A stretch of DNA of 64,000 nucleotides from UBA6814 sp040753075. Lineage in GTDB: Bacteria; Desulfobacterota; Desulfovibrionia; Desulfovibrionales; Desulfovibrionaceae. The stretch covers positions 27,966 to 91,965 of the forward strand of contig JBFMHA010000006.1 in NCBI GenBank assembly GCA_040753075.1, written 5' to 3'. Below the pieces are notes generated by a model. It had not been told where the DNA came from. It saw only the letters and a list, made by a program, of their open reading frames with translations, and searched no databases. Every line of letters starts with the position of its first letter. Position 1 is the stretch's first letter. The translations under genes were made by a program, and so were the position numbers. Of the stretch, positions 8,816 to 25,669 are shown piece by piece.

Positions 8816-9118
8816 ATGACCGGACAACCGAACCTCGACGCCCTGAAGGCGCAACTGCGCGGCCTCATGCCCCAGCTCACGGAGCGGTACGGCCTGACCG
8901 GGCTCAAGGTCTTCGGCTCCACCCTGCGCGGCGAGGCCGGCCCGGGCAGCGACCTGGACCTTCTGGCCTCCTTCGACCGGCCCATCAGCCTGCTGCGCTT
9001 CGTGGAGTTGGAGAACCTCCTGTCCGACACCCTGGGCGTCAAGGTGGACCTGGTCATGGAGGACAGCCTCAAGCCCGCCATCGGCCGCCGCATCCGGGCC
9101 GAGGCGCAGCCGGTATGA
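8816..9118 (+). CDS. MNT-type nucleotidyltransferase antitoxin (MntA-like)
   Basis: A 100-residue minimal nucleotidyltransferase. The catalytic motif FGSTLRGEAGPGSDLDLL shows the GSx10DxD arrangement, and a third acidic residue lies in VDLVMED. The start at 8816 follows GGAGA at 8806-8810; an in-frame ATG at 8795 has a weaker site. The stop overlaps the HEPN gene (ATGA). In characterised pairs such as Shewanella MntA-HepT, this protein adenylylates a tyrosine of the HEPN toxin and neutralises it. It lies 44 bases after the acsB-acsD stop, with a small GGGGG-CGAA-CCCCC hairpin between, inside the acs operon, an unusual place for such a module. Confidence 0.88.
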   Translation: MTGQPNLDALKAQLRGLMPQLTERYGLTGLKVFGSTLRGEAGPGSDLDLLASFDRPISLLRFVELENLLSDTLGVKVDLVMEDSLKPAIGRRIRAEAQPV

Positions 9119-9468
9119 CCGCCCGACGCCTGGTTTCCGACTACCTGGCGGACATGCTCGACGCCGCGACCAAGGCCGTGGAGTTCACCCACGGCCTGAC
9201 CCCGGACCAGTTCGCCGCCGACCCCAAGACCGCCTACGCCGTGGCCCGCGCCCTGGAGATCCTCGGCGAGGCCGCCAAGAACGTGCCGCAGGACATCCGC
9301 GACGCCTACCCCCACATCCCCTGGCGGGAGATGGCCGGCATGCGCGACAAGCTCATCCACGGCTATTTCGGCGTGAACCCGGGCTCGGTGTGGCAGACCG
9401 CCGCCGAGGACCTTCCCCCGCTGCTCCCCGCCCTGCGCGGCCTGGCCGACGACCTCCGCAACGCATAA
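9115..9468 (+). CDS. HEPN-domain ribonuclease toxin (HepT-like, DUF86)
   Basis: A 117-residue all-alpha HEPN protein. The diagnostic R-x4-H-x-Y motif is RDKLIHGY near residues 78-85: R and H form the RNase site and Y is the residue adenylylated by MntA partners. IPWREMAGMRDKLIHGYF is typical of the DUF86 family. It overlaps the MNT gene by four bases and ends nine bases before acsC, so the pair is co-transcribed with acetyl-CoA pathway genes. HEPN toxins cleave RNA such as tRNA; the target here cannot be told from sequence. Confidence 0.9.
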   Translation: MTARRLVSDYLADMLDAATKAVEFTHGLTPDQFAADPKTAYAVARALEILGEAAKNVPQDIRDAYPHIPWREMAGMRDKLIHGYFGVNPGSVWQTAAEDLPPLLPALRGLADDLRNA

Positions 9469-9477
9469 GGACTCTCC

Positions 9478-10803
9478 ATGGCCCTTACCGGACTCCAGAT
9501 CCACAAGCTGCTCCCGGGCACCAACTGCAAGGACTGCGGGGCCAGCACCTGCCTGGCCTTCGCCATGAAGCTGGCCCAGAAGAAGGCCGACCTGGCCGAG
9601 TGCCCGCACGCCTCGGAGGAGGCCCGGAAGGTCCTGGGCGCGGCCGCCGAGCCGCCGGTGCGCGGCGTGGGGCTCGGCCCGTCCCGCAGCCTGAAGCTGG
9701 GCGAGGAGACCGTGCTCCTGCGCCACGAGAAGACCTTCGTGCACCCCACGGCCCTGGCCGTGACCGTGCGCGTTTCCGACCCGGCCGAGGCCACGGCCAG
9801 GACCCTGGCCGCGGTGCGCGACTACCTGCTGGTGCGGGTGGGCGAAGAGCTGCGCCTGGACATGGTGCTCGTTGATCACGACACGGGCTCTTCGGACGAC
9901 TTCATCGCCCTGGCCCGCACCGCCCAGGAGGCCGGCCGGCCCCTGGCCCTGCGCTCCCCGGACCCCGCGGCGCTCACGGCCGCGGCCGAGGCCCTGGCCG
10001 GCCAGGGCTGCCTGCTCTGCTCCGCCGCGCCGGAAACCGCCGACGCCCTGGCGGCTGCCGCCAAGACCCACGGCCACGCCCTGGCCCTGACCGCGCCGGA
10101 CCTGGACGGCCTGGTCGCCCTGAGCAAGCGCGTGCGCGACACGGGATTCCACGACCTGTTCCTGCACTTCGCCGCGCACTCGCCGGCCGAGGCCCTGCAG
10201 ACCGCCACCCTGGCCCGCCGCGCCGCGCTCAAGGCGTCCTTCAAGCCGCTCGGCCTGCCCCACCTGGCGTTCGCTCCCGCGGGGATGGCTGGAGCCGCGG
10301 CTGCGGTGCGCGAGATCTGCAAGTACGGCGGGGTGCTCGCCCTGCCGGCGTTCGAGCCGGCGCAGGCCGCCACCCTGCTCACCCTGCGCCAGAACATCTA
10401 CACCGACCCCCAGAAGCCGGTGCAGGTGGAGCCCCGGGTTTACGAGATCGGCGAGCCCGGGCCCGAGTCCCCGGTGTTCGTGACCACCAACTTCTCGCTC
10501 ACCTACTTCCTGGTCTCGGGCGAGATCGAGAACGCCGGGCTCTCGGCCTGGCTGGCGGCGCCCGACTGCGACGGCATGAGCGTGCTCACCGCCTGGGCCG
10601 CGGGCAAGCTCACCGGCGCGGGCGTGGCCAGGTTCGTCAAGGAGAGCGGCCTGGACGCCCGGCTGACCGCCAAGCGCCTCATCCTGCCCGGCTTCGCCGC
10701 GCCCATCCGCGGCGAACTGGAGGACGGCCTGCCCGGCTGGACCATCCTGGTCGGCCCCCAGGAGGCCGCGGACCTGGAGGGCTTCGCCAAGACGAGGCTG
10801 TAA
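9478..10803 (+). CDS. acsC: Corrinoid iron-sulfur protein large subunit (AcsC/CdhE)
   Basis: The large subunit carries the cobamide and a low-potential 4Fe-4S cluster, and passes a methyl group from methyl-folate to acetyl-CoA synthase. The N-terminal cluster motif is NCKDCGASTCLAFAMKLA with a fourth cysteine in AECPH. A TIM barrel follows, then the C-terminal cobamide-binding region from about residue 320 (TTNFSLTYFLVSGEIE, LTAWAAGKLTGAG, LILPGFAAPIRGELED). The length of 441 residues matches the family. A TAAGGA site lies ahead of the ATG at 9478. Its partner subunit is not free but fused to acetyl-CoA synthase upstream, so the usual heterodimer would have to form on that fusion. Confidence 0.94.
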   Translation: MALTGLQIHKLLPGTNCKDCGASTCLAFAMKLAQKKADLAECPHASEEARKVLGAAAEPPVRGVGLGPSRSLKLGEETVLLRHEKTFVHPTALAVTVRVSDPAEATARTLAAVRDYLLVRVGEELRLDMVLVDHDTGSSDDFIALARTAQEAGRPLALRSPDPAALTAAAEALAGQGCLLCSAAPETADALAAAAKTHGHALALTAPDLDGLVALSKRVRDTGFHDLFLHFAAHSPAEALQTATLARRAALKASFKPLGLPHLAFAPAGMAGAAAAVREICKYGGVLALPAFEPAQAATLLTLRQNIYTDPQKPVQVEPRVYEIGEPGPESPVFVTTNFSLTYFLVSGEIENAGLSAWLAAPDCDGMSVLTAWAAGKLTGAGVARFVKESGLDARLTAKRLILPGFAAPIRGELEDGLPGWTILVGPQEAADLEGFAKTRL

Positions 10804-10808
10804 GCGGG

Positions 10809-10923
10809 GCGAGGGGAAGGGGAGCCCCCTCTTTCTGCGAAAAGGAGGTGGCTCTCCTTCCCCTCGCGCTCCCCTTCCCCTCCCCCAGAAACCGTCATCG
10901 GTTTACGGGGTTGGAGGGAGGGG
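10809..10923 (+). terminator. Two tandem long hairpins between acsC and the activator gene
   Basis: The first hairpin pairs 10809-10826 with 10850-10867 (GCGAGGGGAAGG against CCTTCCCCTCGC, one mismatch in 18). The second is centred on AAACCG-TCAT-CGGTTT (10889-10904), flanked by pyrimidine and purine tracts (about 10871-10886 and 10905-10923). No clear U-tract follows, so attenuation, mRNA processing or a dispersed repeat are as likely as termination. Confidence 0.5.
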
Positions 10924-10962
10924 CTAAACTGGATCGCAACATAGTGCCGGCCCGGAGAAAAG

Positions 10963-13596
10963 ATGCCCAAGATCACCTTTGAGCCGCGGGGACGCAGCGT
11001 GGACGTCGCGCCGGGGACCGGGCTGCTGGAGGCGGCGGCGCGGGCCGGGGTGCGGGTGGCGTCCGAGTGCGGCGGCAAGGGCGCCTGCGGCTCCTGCCTG
11101 TGCCTGGCGCAGGGCGGCAAGGTCGCCGGGGACAGCGCGGCCTTCCTCGCCCCGGAGGTGGTCGGGGAGGGCTACGTCCTGGCCTGCCGCGCCCTGGCGG
11201 GCGAGGAGGACACGACCCTCCGGGTCCCGGAGCAGTCCTCCTGCGAGAGCGGCCAGTTCGTGAGCGAGGACCCGACCTGCGGCGAGGCCCCGGCCCCCGA
11301 GCCGGCGGACCTGCCCGCGGCCGTCCTCTCCCTGGCCGTGGAGCCGCCCCGGGCCGGCGACGGCCGCTCGGACCTGGACCGGGTCGGCGCAGCGCTGGAG
11401 AAGGCGGGGGAGGAAAGGCCGGCCTTCGCCCTGTCCGCCATGCGCAAGGCCGCCGCGGCCCTGCGCGCCGAGGAGGGAAGGATATCCCTGGCGCTGGACC
11501 GCACCCGGGGCCGGGCCTTCCGGCTGCGGCCCGCCGGGGCGGCCGGGCATCCGGTGGGCGCGGCCGTGGACCTGGGCACCACCACCGTGGCCGCGGCCCT
11601 GGTGGACCTCGCCACCGGCCGCACCCTGGCCGCGGACACCGCCTACAACACCCAGACCTCGCGCGGCCTGGACGTGATCAGCCGCATCGCCTGGGCCGCC
11701 CGGCCCGGCGGCCTGCGCGAACTGACCCGCCTGGCCCGGGGCGCGGTGAACCGCCTGCTGGAGGGCCTGGCCCGCCGCGTGGGCCTGGCCCGCCGCGACA
11801 TCACGGCCGTGTCCCTGTCCGGCAACACCACCATGACCCACCTGCTGCTCGGCCTCCCGCCCGAGCACATCCGCCTGGCCCCCTACACCCCGACCGTGTT
11901 CGCGCCGGACGGCCTGGACTGCCGCGAGGCCGGGCTGTTCGCGCACCCCGCGGCCCCGCTCTTCCTGGCCCCGGCCGTGGGATCCTACGTGGGCGGGGAC
12001 ATCGCCTCCGGCCTGCTGGCCTCGGGCGTGGCCGAGGCCGAGGGCCTCTCGCTCTTCCTGGACCTGGGCACCAACGGCGAGGCGGTGCTGGGCGACCGGG
12101 ACTTCCTGCTCTGCTGCGCCTGCTCGGTGGGGCCGGCCTTCGAGGGCGGCGGGCTCAGCCACGGCATGCGCGCCGCCTTCGGCGCGGTGGAGCGCGTGGA
12201 CGTGGACCCGGCCAGCGGCGCGGCCGAGGCCCAGACCATCGGGGGCGGCCCGGCCCTGGGCCTGTGCGGCTCCGGGGCCATCTCCCTCATGGCCGGGCTG
12301 TTCCGGGCCGGCTGGCTGGATCCCGCGGCCCGGCTGGACCGCTCCCGGACCAGTCCCGCCATCAGGATCGACGGCCGGTCCGCGGAGTACCTGCTGGTCC
12401 CGGCCCACGCGTCCGGGACCGAGCGCGACATCACCGTGAGCGAAACCGACTTCGACAACCTGCTGCGCGCCAAGGCCGCGGTGTACGCGGGGTGCGACCT
12501 GCTCCTGGCCCGGGCCGGCCTGGAGTTCGCGGACCTGGACCAGGTGGTGGTGGCCGGAGGGTTCGGCCGGTTCCTGGACGTGGAGTCCGCGGCGGCCATC
12601 GGGCTCCTGCCCGACCTGCCGCGGGAGAAGCTCCGCTTCGCGGGCAACGCCTCCCTGGCCGGCTCGGCCCGCTGCCTTCTCTCCCGCGCGGCCCAGGCCA
12701 GACGCCGCGAGATCGCCGGCCGCATGACCTACCTGGACCTCTCGGACGAGCCCGCCTACATGGACCGCTTCACCGCCGCCCTCTTCCTCCCCCACACCGA
12801 GGCCGCCCGCTTCCCCGGGGCGGCGGCGCGGATGGCCAGCGACGGAACACGCCCTTCTTCCGGATCCGAGCCCCCATCCGACGTGGATGGTCTTTCCAAG
12901 GTGAACACCCCGGCGGTTGCTTCTTCGGACACTCCCGCCCGGCCGGGGGCGAAGCAACCGGCCGGGGCCGCCGCGCCCGAGACGCCCAAGGAGGCCAGCC
13001 TGCGCCAGGCCGCGGAAAAGGCCGCGGCGGAGCTGGCCGGCGGGGACCTGGCCGCCCGCGCCGCGGGCCTGGGCCTGGACGCGCCCGGGCCGGACGGCAG
13101 CCTGGAGTTCCGTTTCCTGGAGCGGAGGTTGCGGGTGGTCCCGCCCGGCTACGAGGTGTCGGACGCCGCGGACGGCTCCCCGGCGAGGGCGGCCGAGGCC
13201 GCGCTGGTGCTGCACCTGCTGGCCCTGCCCGCGCCCGTCCAGCCCGGCGGCGAGCCCATCGCCTTCCGGGAGCTGCCCTCCGGCCCCTTCTACCTGGGGC
13301 CGTTCCGCTCCCGCTCGGTGGAGCCCCTGGCCGCGGCGGTGGGCAACGGCCTGGACAGGCTGCGCGCGGCCCTGGCCGGGTTCGACTGGACGGAGGCGCC
13401 GCATGGCGACTTCGCGGCCCGCATCCGGGTGCTGGGCAACCTCTTCGTGACCCTGGTCCACCGCCGGGGCGACGAGGAATTCCCCCCGGCCGCGGACCTG
13501 CTCTTCGACCCCTCGGCCCGCCACATCCTGGACGCGGACGCCGCCGCCACCCTGGCCTCCCGCCTCTGCCTCTCCCTGGTCCGCCGCCTGGGCTGA
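10963..13596 (+). CDS. Reductive activator of corrinoid protein (RACE/AcsV type) fused to a DUF3786-like domain
   Basis: Residues 1-95 are a 2Fe-2S ferredoxin domain (SECGGKGACGSCLCL, LACRAL). The middle, to about residue 600, is the ASKHA-type ATPase of corrinoid activators (GAAVDLGTTTVAAALVDL, SGNTTMTHLLLG, LDLGTNGEAVLG, VVVAGGFGRFLDVE). RACE/RamA proteins use ATP to re-reduce accidentally oxidised Co(II) corrinoid to the active Co(I) state. After a Pro/Ala/Ser linker (about 625-670), residues about 675-877 resemble free-standing DUF3786 proteins (LEFRFLERRLRVV, RRGDEEFPPAADLLFD). The linker DNA holds a 10-bp inverted repeat (12914-12923 and 12951-12960). GGAGAAAAG precedes the ATG. The activator call is firm; the DUF3786 call rests on motif memory. 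Confidence 0.85.
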   Translation: MPKITFEPRGRSVDVAPGTGLLEAAARAGVRVASECGGKGACGSCLCLAQGGKVAGDSAAFLAPEVVGEGYVLACRALAGEEDTTLRVPEQSSCESGQFVSEDPTCGEAPAPEPADLPAAVLSLAVEPPRAGDGRSDLDRVGAALEKAGEERPAFALSAMRKAAAALRAEEGRISLALDRTRGRAFRLRPAGAAGHPVGAAVDLGTTTVAAALVDLATGRTLAADTAYNTQTSRGLDVISRIAWAARPGGLRELTRLARGAVNRLLEGLARRVGLARRDITAVSLSGNTTMTHLLLGLPPEHIRLAPYTPTVFAPDGLDCREAGLFAHPAAPLFLAPAVGSYVGGDIASGLLASGVAEAEGLSLFLDLGTNGEAVLGDRDFLLCCACSVGPAFEGGGLSHGMRAAFGAVERVDVDPASGAAEAQTIGGGPALGLCGSGAISLMAGLFRAGWLDPAARLDRSRTSPAIRIDGRSAEYLLVPAHASGTERDITVSETDFDNLLRAKAAVYAGCDLLLARAGLEFADLDQVVVAGGFGRFLDVESAAAIGLLPDLPREKLRFAGNASLAGSARCLLSRAAQARRREIAGRMTYLDLSDEPAYMDRFTAALFLPHTEAARFPGAAARMASDGTRPSSGSEPPSDVDGLSKVNTPAVASSDTPARPGAKQPAGAAAPETPKEASLRQAAEKAAAELAGGDLAARAAGLGLDAPGPDGSLEFRFLERRLRVVPPGYEVSDAADGSPARAAEAALVLHLLALPAPVQPGGEPIAFRELPSGPFYLGPFRSRSVEPLAAAVGNGLDRLRAALAGFDWTEAPHGDFAARIRVLGNLFVTLVHRRGDEEFPPAADLLFDPSARHILDADAAATLASRLCLSLVRRLG

Positions 13597-13611
13597 GCGC
13601 CCGACCGCGGA

Positions 13612-13626
13612 CCGGCCTCAGGCCGG
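13612..13626. terminator. Small palindrome at the convergent gene junction
   Basis: CCGGCC-TCA-GGCCGG lies between the activator gene (ends 13596) and the convergent sensor gene and includes the latter's stop codon. It could act as a bidirectional terminator, though no U-tract follows on either strand. Confidence 0.35.
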
Positions 13627-16242
13627 CTCGCGCCGGTCCAGGAGGAAGGGGGCGAACTCCCGGTCCGCGGTCAGGATGTGGTCCAGGATCCAGGCCTTGG
13701 CGAAGGCCAGGAACTCGATGCTCATGTTCAGGTTGTTGTCCCGGATGCGCTCCTTCTTGTCCTGAATCTCCCGCAGGAGCTCCCGGTGCAGGCTCCGGTG
13801 CCGGTCCAGGCCGGGGTATCCGGCCCGCTCCAGCAGGGCCTCCTCGGTCCGGAAGTGGTTTGCGGCCACCTGGATGAGTCCGTCCACCCCCTCCTCCACC
13901 GCGGCCCGTCCCGCGGAGCGCAGGAGCAGTTCGTGGACCTTCCCGGCCGCGTCGAACAGCCGCCGGTGCTCCCGGTCGATGTCGGCCACGCCCAGGGCGT
14001 ACTCGTCGTGCCAGGAGAAAAGGCCCAGCTCGGTCATCCGCGGGTCGAACACCGACTCCATGCGCCGCCGGTAGGTCTCGAACAGCTTCCAGCGCACCAC
14101 CGGGACGTCCTGCAGGATGCCGGTCGGGATGCAATAGGCCCTGGTCCGCTCCCGGGCCCGCGCCTGGTAGATGCACGGGATGTCGAACAGCACCCGTCCC
14201 TCCCCGTAGAACTGGCCCGGGCCGAGGCTCTCGACCACGTGGTCCCGGAGCCGGACGTCCACCCGCCCCGATTCGACGAGCAGCAGGCCGGGCTCCCCGG
14301 CCTGGGACACGCCCTCTCCGGGGGCCAGGTCGACGAGCCGCATGTCCCGGGCCATGCGGCTCTGGATCACGGCCGGAATGGATTCGCCGAACAGCCAGGT
14401 CTGCTGCAGGAACTCGCGCCGTTCGGACAGCTCCCCGTACTCCCGGTCCAGTCCGGTGGCCCGGAGCACGTCGCGGAACAGCCCGCCCGGGAGGCGCAGC
14501 ACGCGCACGTGGGAGGCGGCCCGGTAGGTGGCCCGGGACGGCGCGCCGGACAGGGCCGAGACGTCGCCCACCAGGTATCCGGCGGTGACGCGGTTCTGCA
14601 CCCCCTGCTCCGGGTCGAGCATCTCCGCCACGCCGGTGATGATGAGCAGCACGTCCCGGTTGCGCTGGCCCCGCTTCAGGAGGATGGACTCGGGGTTGTA
14701 GGTCCGGACCTCCTGGTTCATGAGCAGCCGCGCCATGTGCCGCTCCATCCCGGGCAGGGCGTCCTCCAGGTAGTGGTGGGCCAGGAGGCGGACGAAGTCC
14801 TGGGCGCCGGGGATGAGCACGTCCTTCATGCCGAAGGGCGCGCCGGAGCCGATCTCCTTCTGGCTGTCCGTGAGCGGCTCGGCCGTGTGGGAGAGGATGA
14901 TCTTGGCCGAGGGGTCGTCCCGGAAGTCCTCGGCCCGGCCGTGGATGAGGCCGCCGCCGATGTCCAGCTTCTTCACGTCGGCCTTGCGCAGGTAGTCCTT
15001 CCAGACCCGCTCGAAGGCCTCCCGGGACAGGCCGGGCGCGTCCGCGTCTTCGGTCAGGAACGACTCCAGGACCTCGCAGCCGGCGATGTCCGCCAGGTGG
15101 GCGTAGGTCCGGCATCCCTCCCCGCTCCTGGCCCGGAAGAACATGATCGTGGTCTCCACCGGGTGCGGCGAGAACACGGGCATGACCTCCAGGCCGTCCA
15201 CGTCGTTGTAGCGGCCCTCCCGCAGGGGGCGCAGGTCGAAATAGCGGGCGAACTCGTCCTCGGGCTGGGAGACCAGCGCGGCCCACTTCTTGGCCACGCA
15301 GGCCTGGACGTGCGGTGCGGCGAAGTGCTTGAGGCGACGTCCGGCCTGCATGAGCGTGGTCAGGCCGCAGAAGTGGTCGTCGTGGGCGTGGGTGTGGAAC
15401 ACGCCCTCGATCTCGTTCACGCCGATGCCCAGCGCGGTCAGCGAGTGGAGGATGTTGGGGCCGGCGTCGATGAGGTAGGTCCGGCCCTGGAACATGAGGA
15501 TGCTGGACATGGTGGGCCGGTTGACGTCCCAGCCGTCGCCGTCGCCGGAGTGGATGACCGCGAAGTACTCCCGGCCCAGGTCGTTGAACCCCAGGGGATA
15601 GGGCGAGGCGTACCGGGCCCGGGGGGCCAGGTTGAGGTCCACCCGGGTCCGCTCGTCCCGGTAGGCGAACTCGAAGACGTTGGACTCCAGGCGGCGGACC
15701 GTTACCCCGCCTCTCACCTCCGCCTCGTCCTGGCCGATGACCAGCGTGTCCAGGAGGTCCTCGGTGGGGCGGATGCCGCCGAAGGCGAAGCGCAGCTTCT
15801 GGCGCATCTCCAGCCGGGCGCGGGCCGGGGAGAGGCCCGCCTGGCGCATCTCCTCCTCGCTGACCAGGCCGTAGTTCCCCCGGTGGATGTAGCGCATCTG
15901 GGCCCGGACCTGCTGCTCCGAGCCCAGGAGCAGGGGCCGTCCCCCGGTGTTGTTGGGATGGTTCGGCAGGATGAGCCCCTGCCGGTAGAGCATCTGGAGG
16001 ACCGGAAACTCCGCGAGGTTGGAGAAGGCCCCGTTCTGGACCAGGACGTCGGAGAGGAGGATGGCGTTGGGCCCGGTCTCGCAGCGCACGCCGCGGCGCT
16101 CGGCGGGCACGATCAGGCCGCGCTTCATGAGGTGCTTCACGCTGTCCGCCGGACAGCCGCAGAGGATGCGCAGGTCGGCGTCCGGGACTTCGATCCAGAA
16201 GACGCCGTCCACCACCTCGATCTTCTTCAGCGCGTCACGCAT
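13618..16242 (-). CDS. Metallo-beta-lactamase / cyclic-nucleotide-binding / hemerythrin sensor protein
   Basis: An 874-residue cytoplasmic multidomain protein; no signal peptide or membrane segment is seen. Residues about 1-190 form an unassigned N-terminal region. Residues about 210-510 are a metallo-beta-lactamase fold with the metal motif HTHAHDDHFCG. Two cyclic-nucleotide-binding-like modules follow: one around VTAGYLVGDVSALSG, the second around LVDLAPGEG, LLLVESGRVDV and GPGQFYGEG. The C-terminal 140 residues are a hemerythrin domain (WHDEY, DIDREHRRLF, HFRTEEALL, HRSLHREL, DHILTAD), an O2- or NO-binding di-iron site. The start at 16242 has GGGAG upstream. The enzymatic role of the lactamase fold is unknown. 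The gene diverges from a giant kinase and lies near an adenylate cyclase regulator, a possible cAMP source. Confidence 0.82.
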   Translation of the reverse strand: MRDALKKIEVVDGVFWIEVPDADLRILCGCPADSVKHLMKRGLIVPAERRGVRCETGPNAILLSDVLVQNGAFSNLAEFPVLQMLYRQGLILPNHPNNTGGRPLLLGSEQQVRAQMRYIHRGNYGLVSEEEMRQAGLSPARARLEMRQKLRFAFGGIRPTEDLLDTLVIGQDEAEVRGGVTVRRLESNVFEFAYRDERTRVDLNLAPRARYASPYPLGFNDLGREYFAVIHSGDGDGWDVNRPTMSSILMFQGRTYLIDAGPNILHSLTALGIGVNEIEGVFHTHAHDDHFCGLTTLMQAGRRLKHFAAPHVQACVAKKWAALVSQPEDEFARYFDLRPLREGRYNDVDGLEVMPVFSPHPVETTIMFFRARSGEGCRTYAHLADIAGCEVLESFLTEDADAPGLSREAFERVWKDYLRKADVKKLDIGGGLIHGRAEDFRDDPSAKIILSHTAEPLTDSQKEIGSGAPFGMKDVLIPGAQDFVRLLAHHYLEDALPGMERHMARLLMNQEVRTYNPESILLKRGQRNRDVLLIITGVAEMLDPEQGVQNRVTAGYLVGDVSALSGAPSRATYRAASHVRVLRLPGGLFRDVLRATGLDREYGELSERREFLQQTWLFGESIPAVIQSRMARDMRLVDLAPGEGVSQAGEPGLLLVESGRVDVRLRDHVVESLGPGQFYGEGRVLFDIPCIYQARARERTRAYCIPTGILQDVPVVRWKLFETYRRRMESVFDPRMTELGLFSWHDEYALGVADIDREHRRLFDAAGKVHELLLRSAGRAAVEEGVDGLIQVAANHFRTEEALLERAGYPGLDRHRSLHRELLREIQDKKERIRDNNLNMSIEFLAFAKAWILDHILTADREFAPFLLDRREPA

Positions 16243-16429
16243 GGTCGCTCCCGGGGCGGCCGCCGGTTGGTCGGACGGGTTGCGGCCCTGCGCCGACCAT
16301 AGCATCCTTCCCCACGGCCCGCCACCCGCGCCGGGGGAACGGCGCGGCGCCGAAGCCGAAAGGAGTCCGGGCCGCCCCTCCGGTGAACCAACCAACAACT
16401 CGCCAACACAGCACAAATCCTACCTCCCG

Positions 16430-16460
16430 TTGACGCGCGTGCGCCTCTCCGGCATATCTG
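16430..16460 (+). promoter_or_regulatory. Possible sigma-70-type promoter for the giant kinase
   Basis: TTGACG at 16430-16435 is followed 17 bases later by CATATC (16453-16458), about 70 bases before the kinase start, in a locally less GC-rich divergent region (16243-16530). The -10 match is only partial. Nothing else was recognised in this intergenic stretch. Confidence 0.3.
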
Positions 16461-16530
16461 CGAAATGCATCTTCAGAACTGCCCCGGCCCCGCGGGCAGT
16501 CCTGCCGGAAGACCAAGGAGCCTCGCCACC

Positions 16531-24561
<8,031 letters not shown>

Positions 24562-24563
24562 AC

Positions 24564-25652
24564 ATGGACGCCAAGCCGACTGTCCTGGTGGTGGACGACA
24601 CCCCGTCCAACATCCGCATCCTGAACGACCTGCTGCGCGACGACTACCTGGTGCGGGTGGCCACCGGCGGCCAGGCCGCCCTGGACATCGCCCTGTCCGG
24701 AGAGCCCCCGGACCTGGTGCTCCTGGACATCATGATGCCGGACATGGACGGCTACGAGGTCTGCCGCCGCCTCAAGGACGACGCGCGGACCCGGGAGGTC
24801 CCGGTGCTCTTCGTCACCGCCATGACCGAGGAGGCGGACGAGGCCAGGGGCCTGGACCTGGGGGCGGTGGACTACATCACCAAGCCCTACCGGGCCGGGC
24901 TGGTCAAGGCCCGGGTGCGCAACCACCTGGAGCTCAAGCGCCACCGCGACGACCTGGCCGGGCTGGTGCGGGAGCGCACCGCGGAGCTGGCCCTGACCCA
25001 GGCCGTGACCATCGAGAGCCTGGCCACCCTGGCCGAGACCCGGGACCCGGAAACCGGCGGCCACATCCGCCGCACCCAGCACTACGTCCGCATCCTGGCC
25101 GAGCGCCTGCGCCGGGAGAACCCCGCGGCGTGGGACCTGGACGACGCCACCGTGGAGCTGCTCTTCCTGTCCGCGCCCCTGCACGACGTGGGCAAGGTGG
25201 GGGTGCCCGACAGCATCCTGCTCAAGCCCGGCCGGCTGGAGCCCGACGAGTTCGAGCACATGAAGAAGCATACGGCCTACGGCCGCGACGCCCTGACCCG
25301 GGCCGAGGCCCGGCTCGGGCAGAACTCTTTTCTTCGCTTCGGCGCGGAAATATCCTACACCCACCACGAGAAATGGGACGGATCGGGCTATCCCCGGGGC
25401 CTGGCCGGCGCGGCCATCCCCGCCTCGGGCCGGCTCATGGCCCTGGCCGACGTGTACGACGCGCTCATCAGCCGGCGGGTGTACAAGCCGCCCTATCCCC
25501 ACTCCCGGGCGGTGGAGATCATCGCCCAGGGCCGAGGGAGCCATTTCGATCCGGCGGTGGCCGACGCCTTCGCCATGGAGCAGGAGAGCTTCCGGGCCGC
25601 GGCCCTGGAACACGCCGACTTCGCCGAGGAGCGCGAGGCGCTCCAGGGCTGA
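24564..25652 (+). CDS. Response regulator with HD-GYP phosphodiesterase output
   Basis: A 362-residue protein. Residues 1-120 are a receiver (VLVVDDTPSNIRIL, phospho-acceptor Asp55 in LLDIMMPDMDG, and the conserved lysine in ITKPY). A helical linker leads to an HD-GYP domain: ETGGHIRRTQHYV, the HD pair in LHDVGKVGVPDSILLKPG, and HHEKWDGSGYPRGL with the GYP signature intact. HD-GYP proteins hydrolyse cyclic-di-GMP. It begins three bases after the giant kinase stop, so it is an obvious target of that kinase's HPt domain; this is inference from gene order. Confidence 0.93.
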   Translation: MDAKPTVLVVDDTPSNIRILNDLLRDDYLVRVATGGQAALDIALSGEPPDLVLLDIMMPDMDGYEVCRRLKDDARTREVPVLFVTAMTEEADEARGLDLGAVDYITKPYRAGLVKARVRNHLELKRHRDDLAGLVRERTAELALTQAVTIESLATLAETRDPETGGHIRRTQHYVRILAERLRRENPAAWDLDDATVELLFLSAPLHDVGKVGVPDSILLKPGRLEPDEFEHMKKHTAYGRDALTRAEARLGQNSFLRFGAEISYTHHEKWDGSGYPRGLAGAAIPASGRLMALADVYDALISRRVYKPPYPHSRAVEIIAQGRGSHFDPAVADAFAMEQESFRAAALEHADFAEEREALQG

Positions 25653-25669
25653 ACCCGCAAGGAAGGGAC

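Noticed and set aside
10803..10962. A small gene in the gap between acsC and the activator
   Set aside because: The open frames here translate inverted repeats and have no credible start; the sequence is best explained as hairpins.
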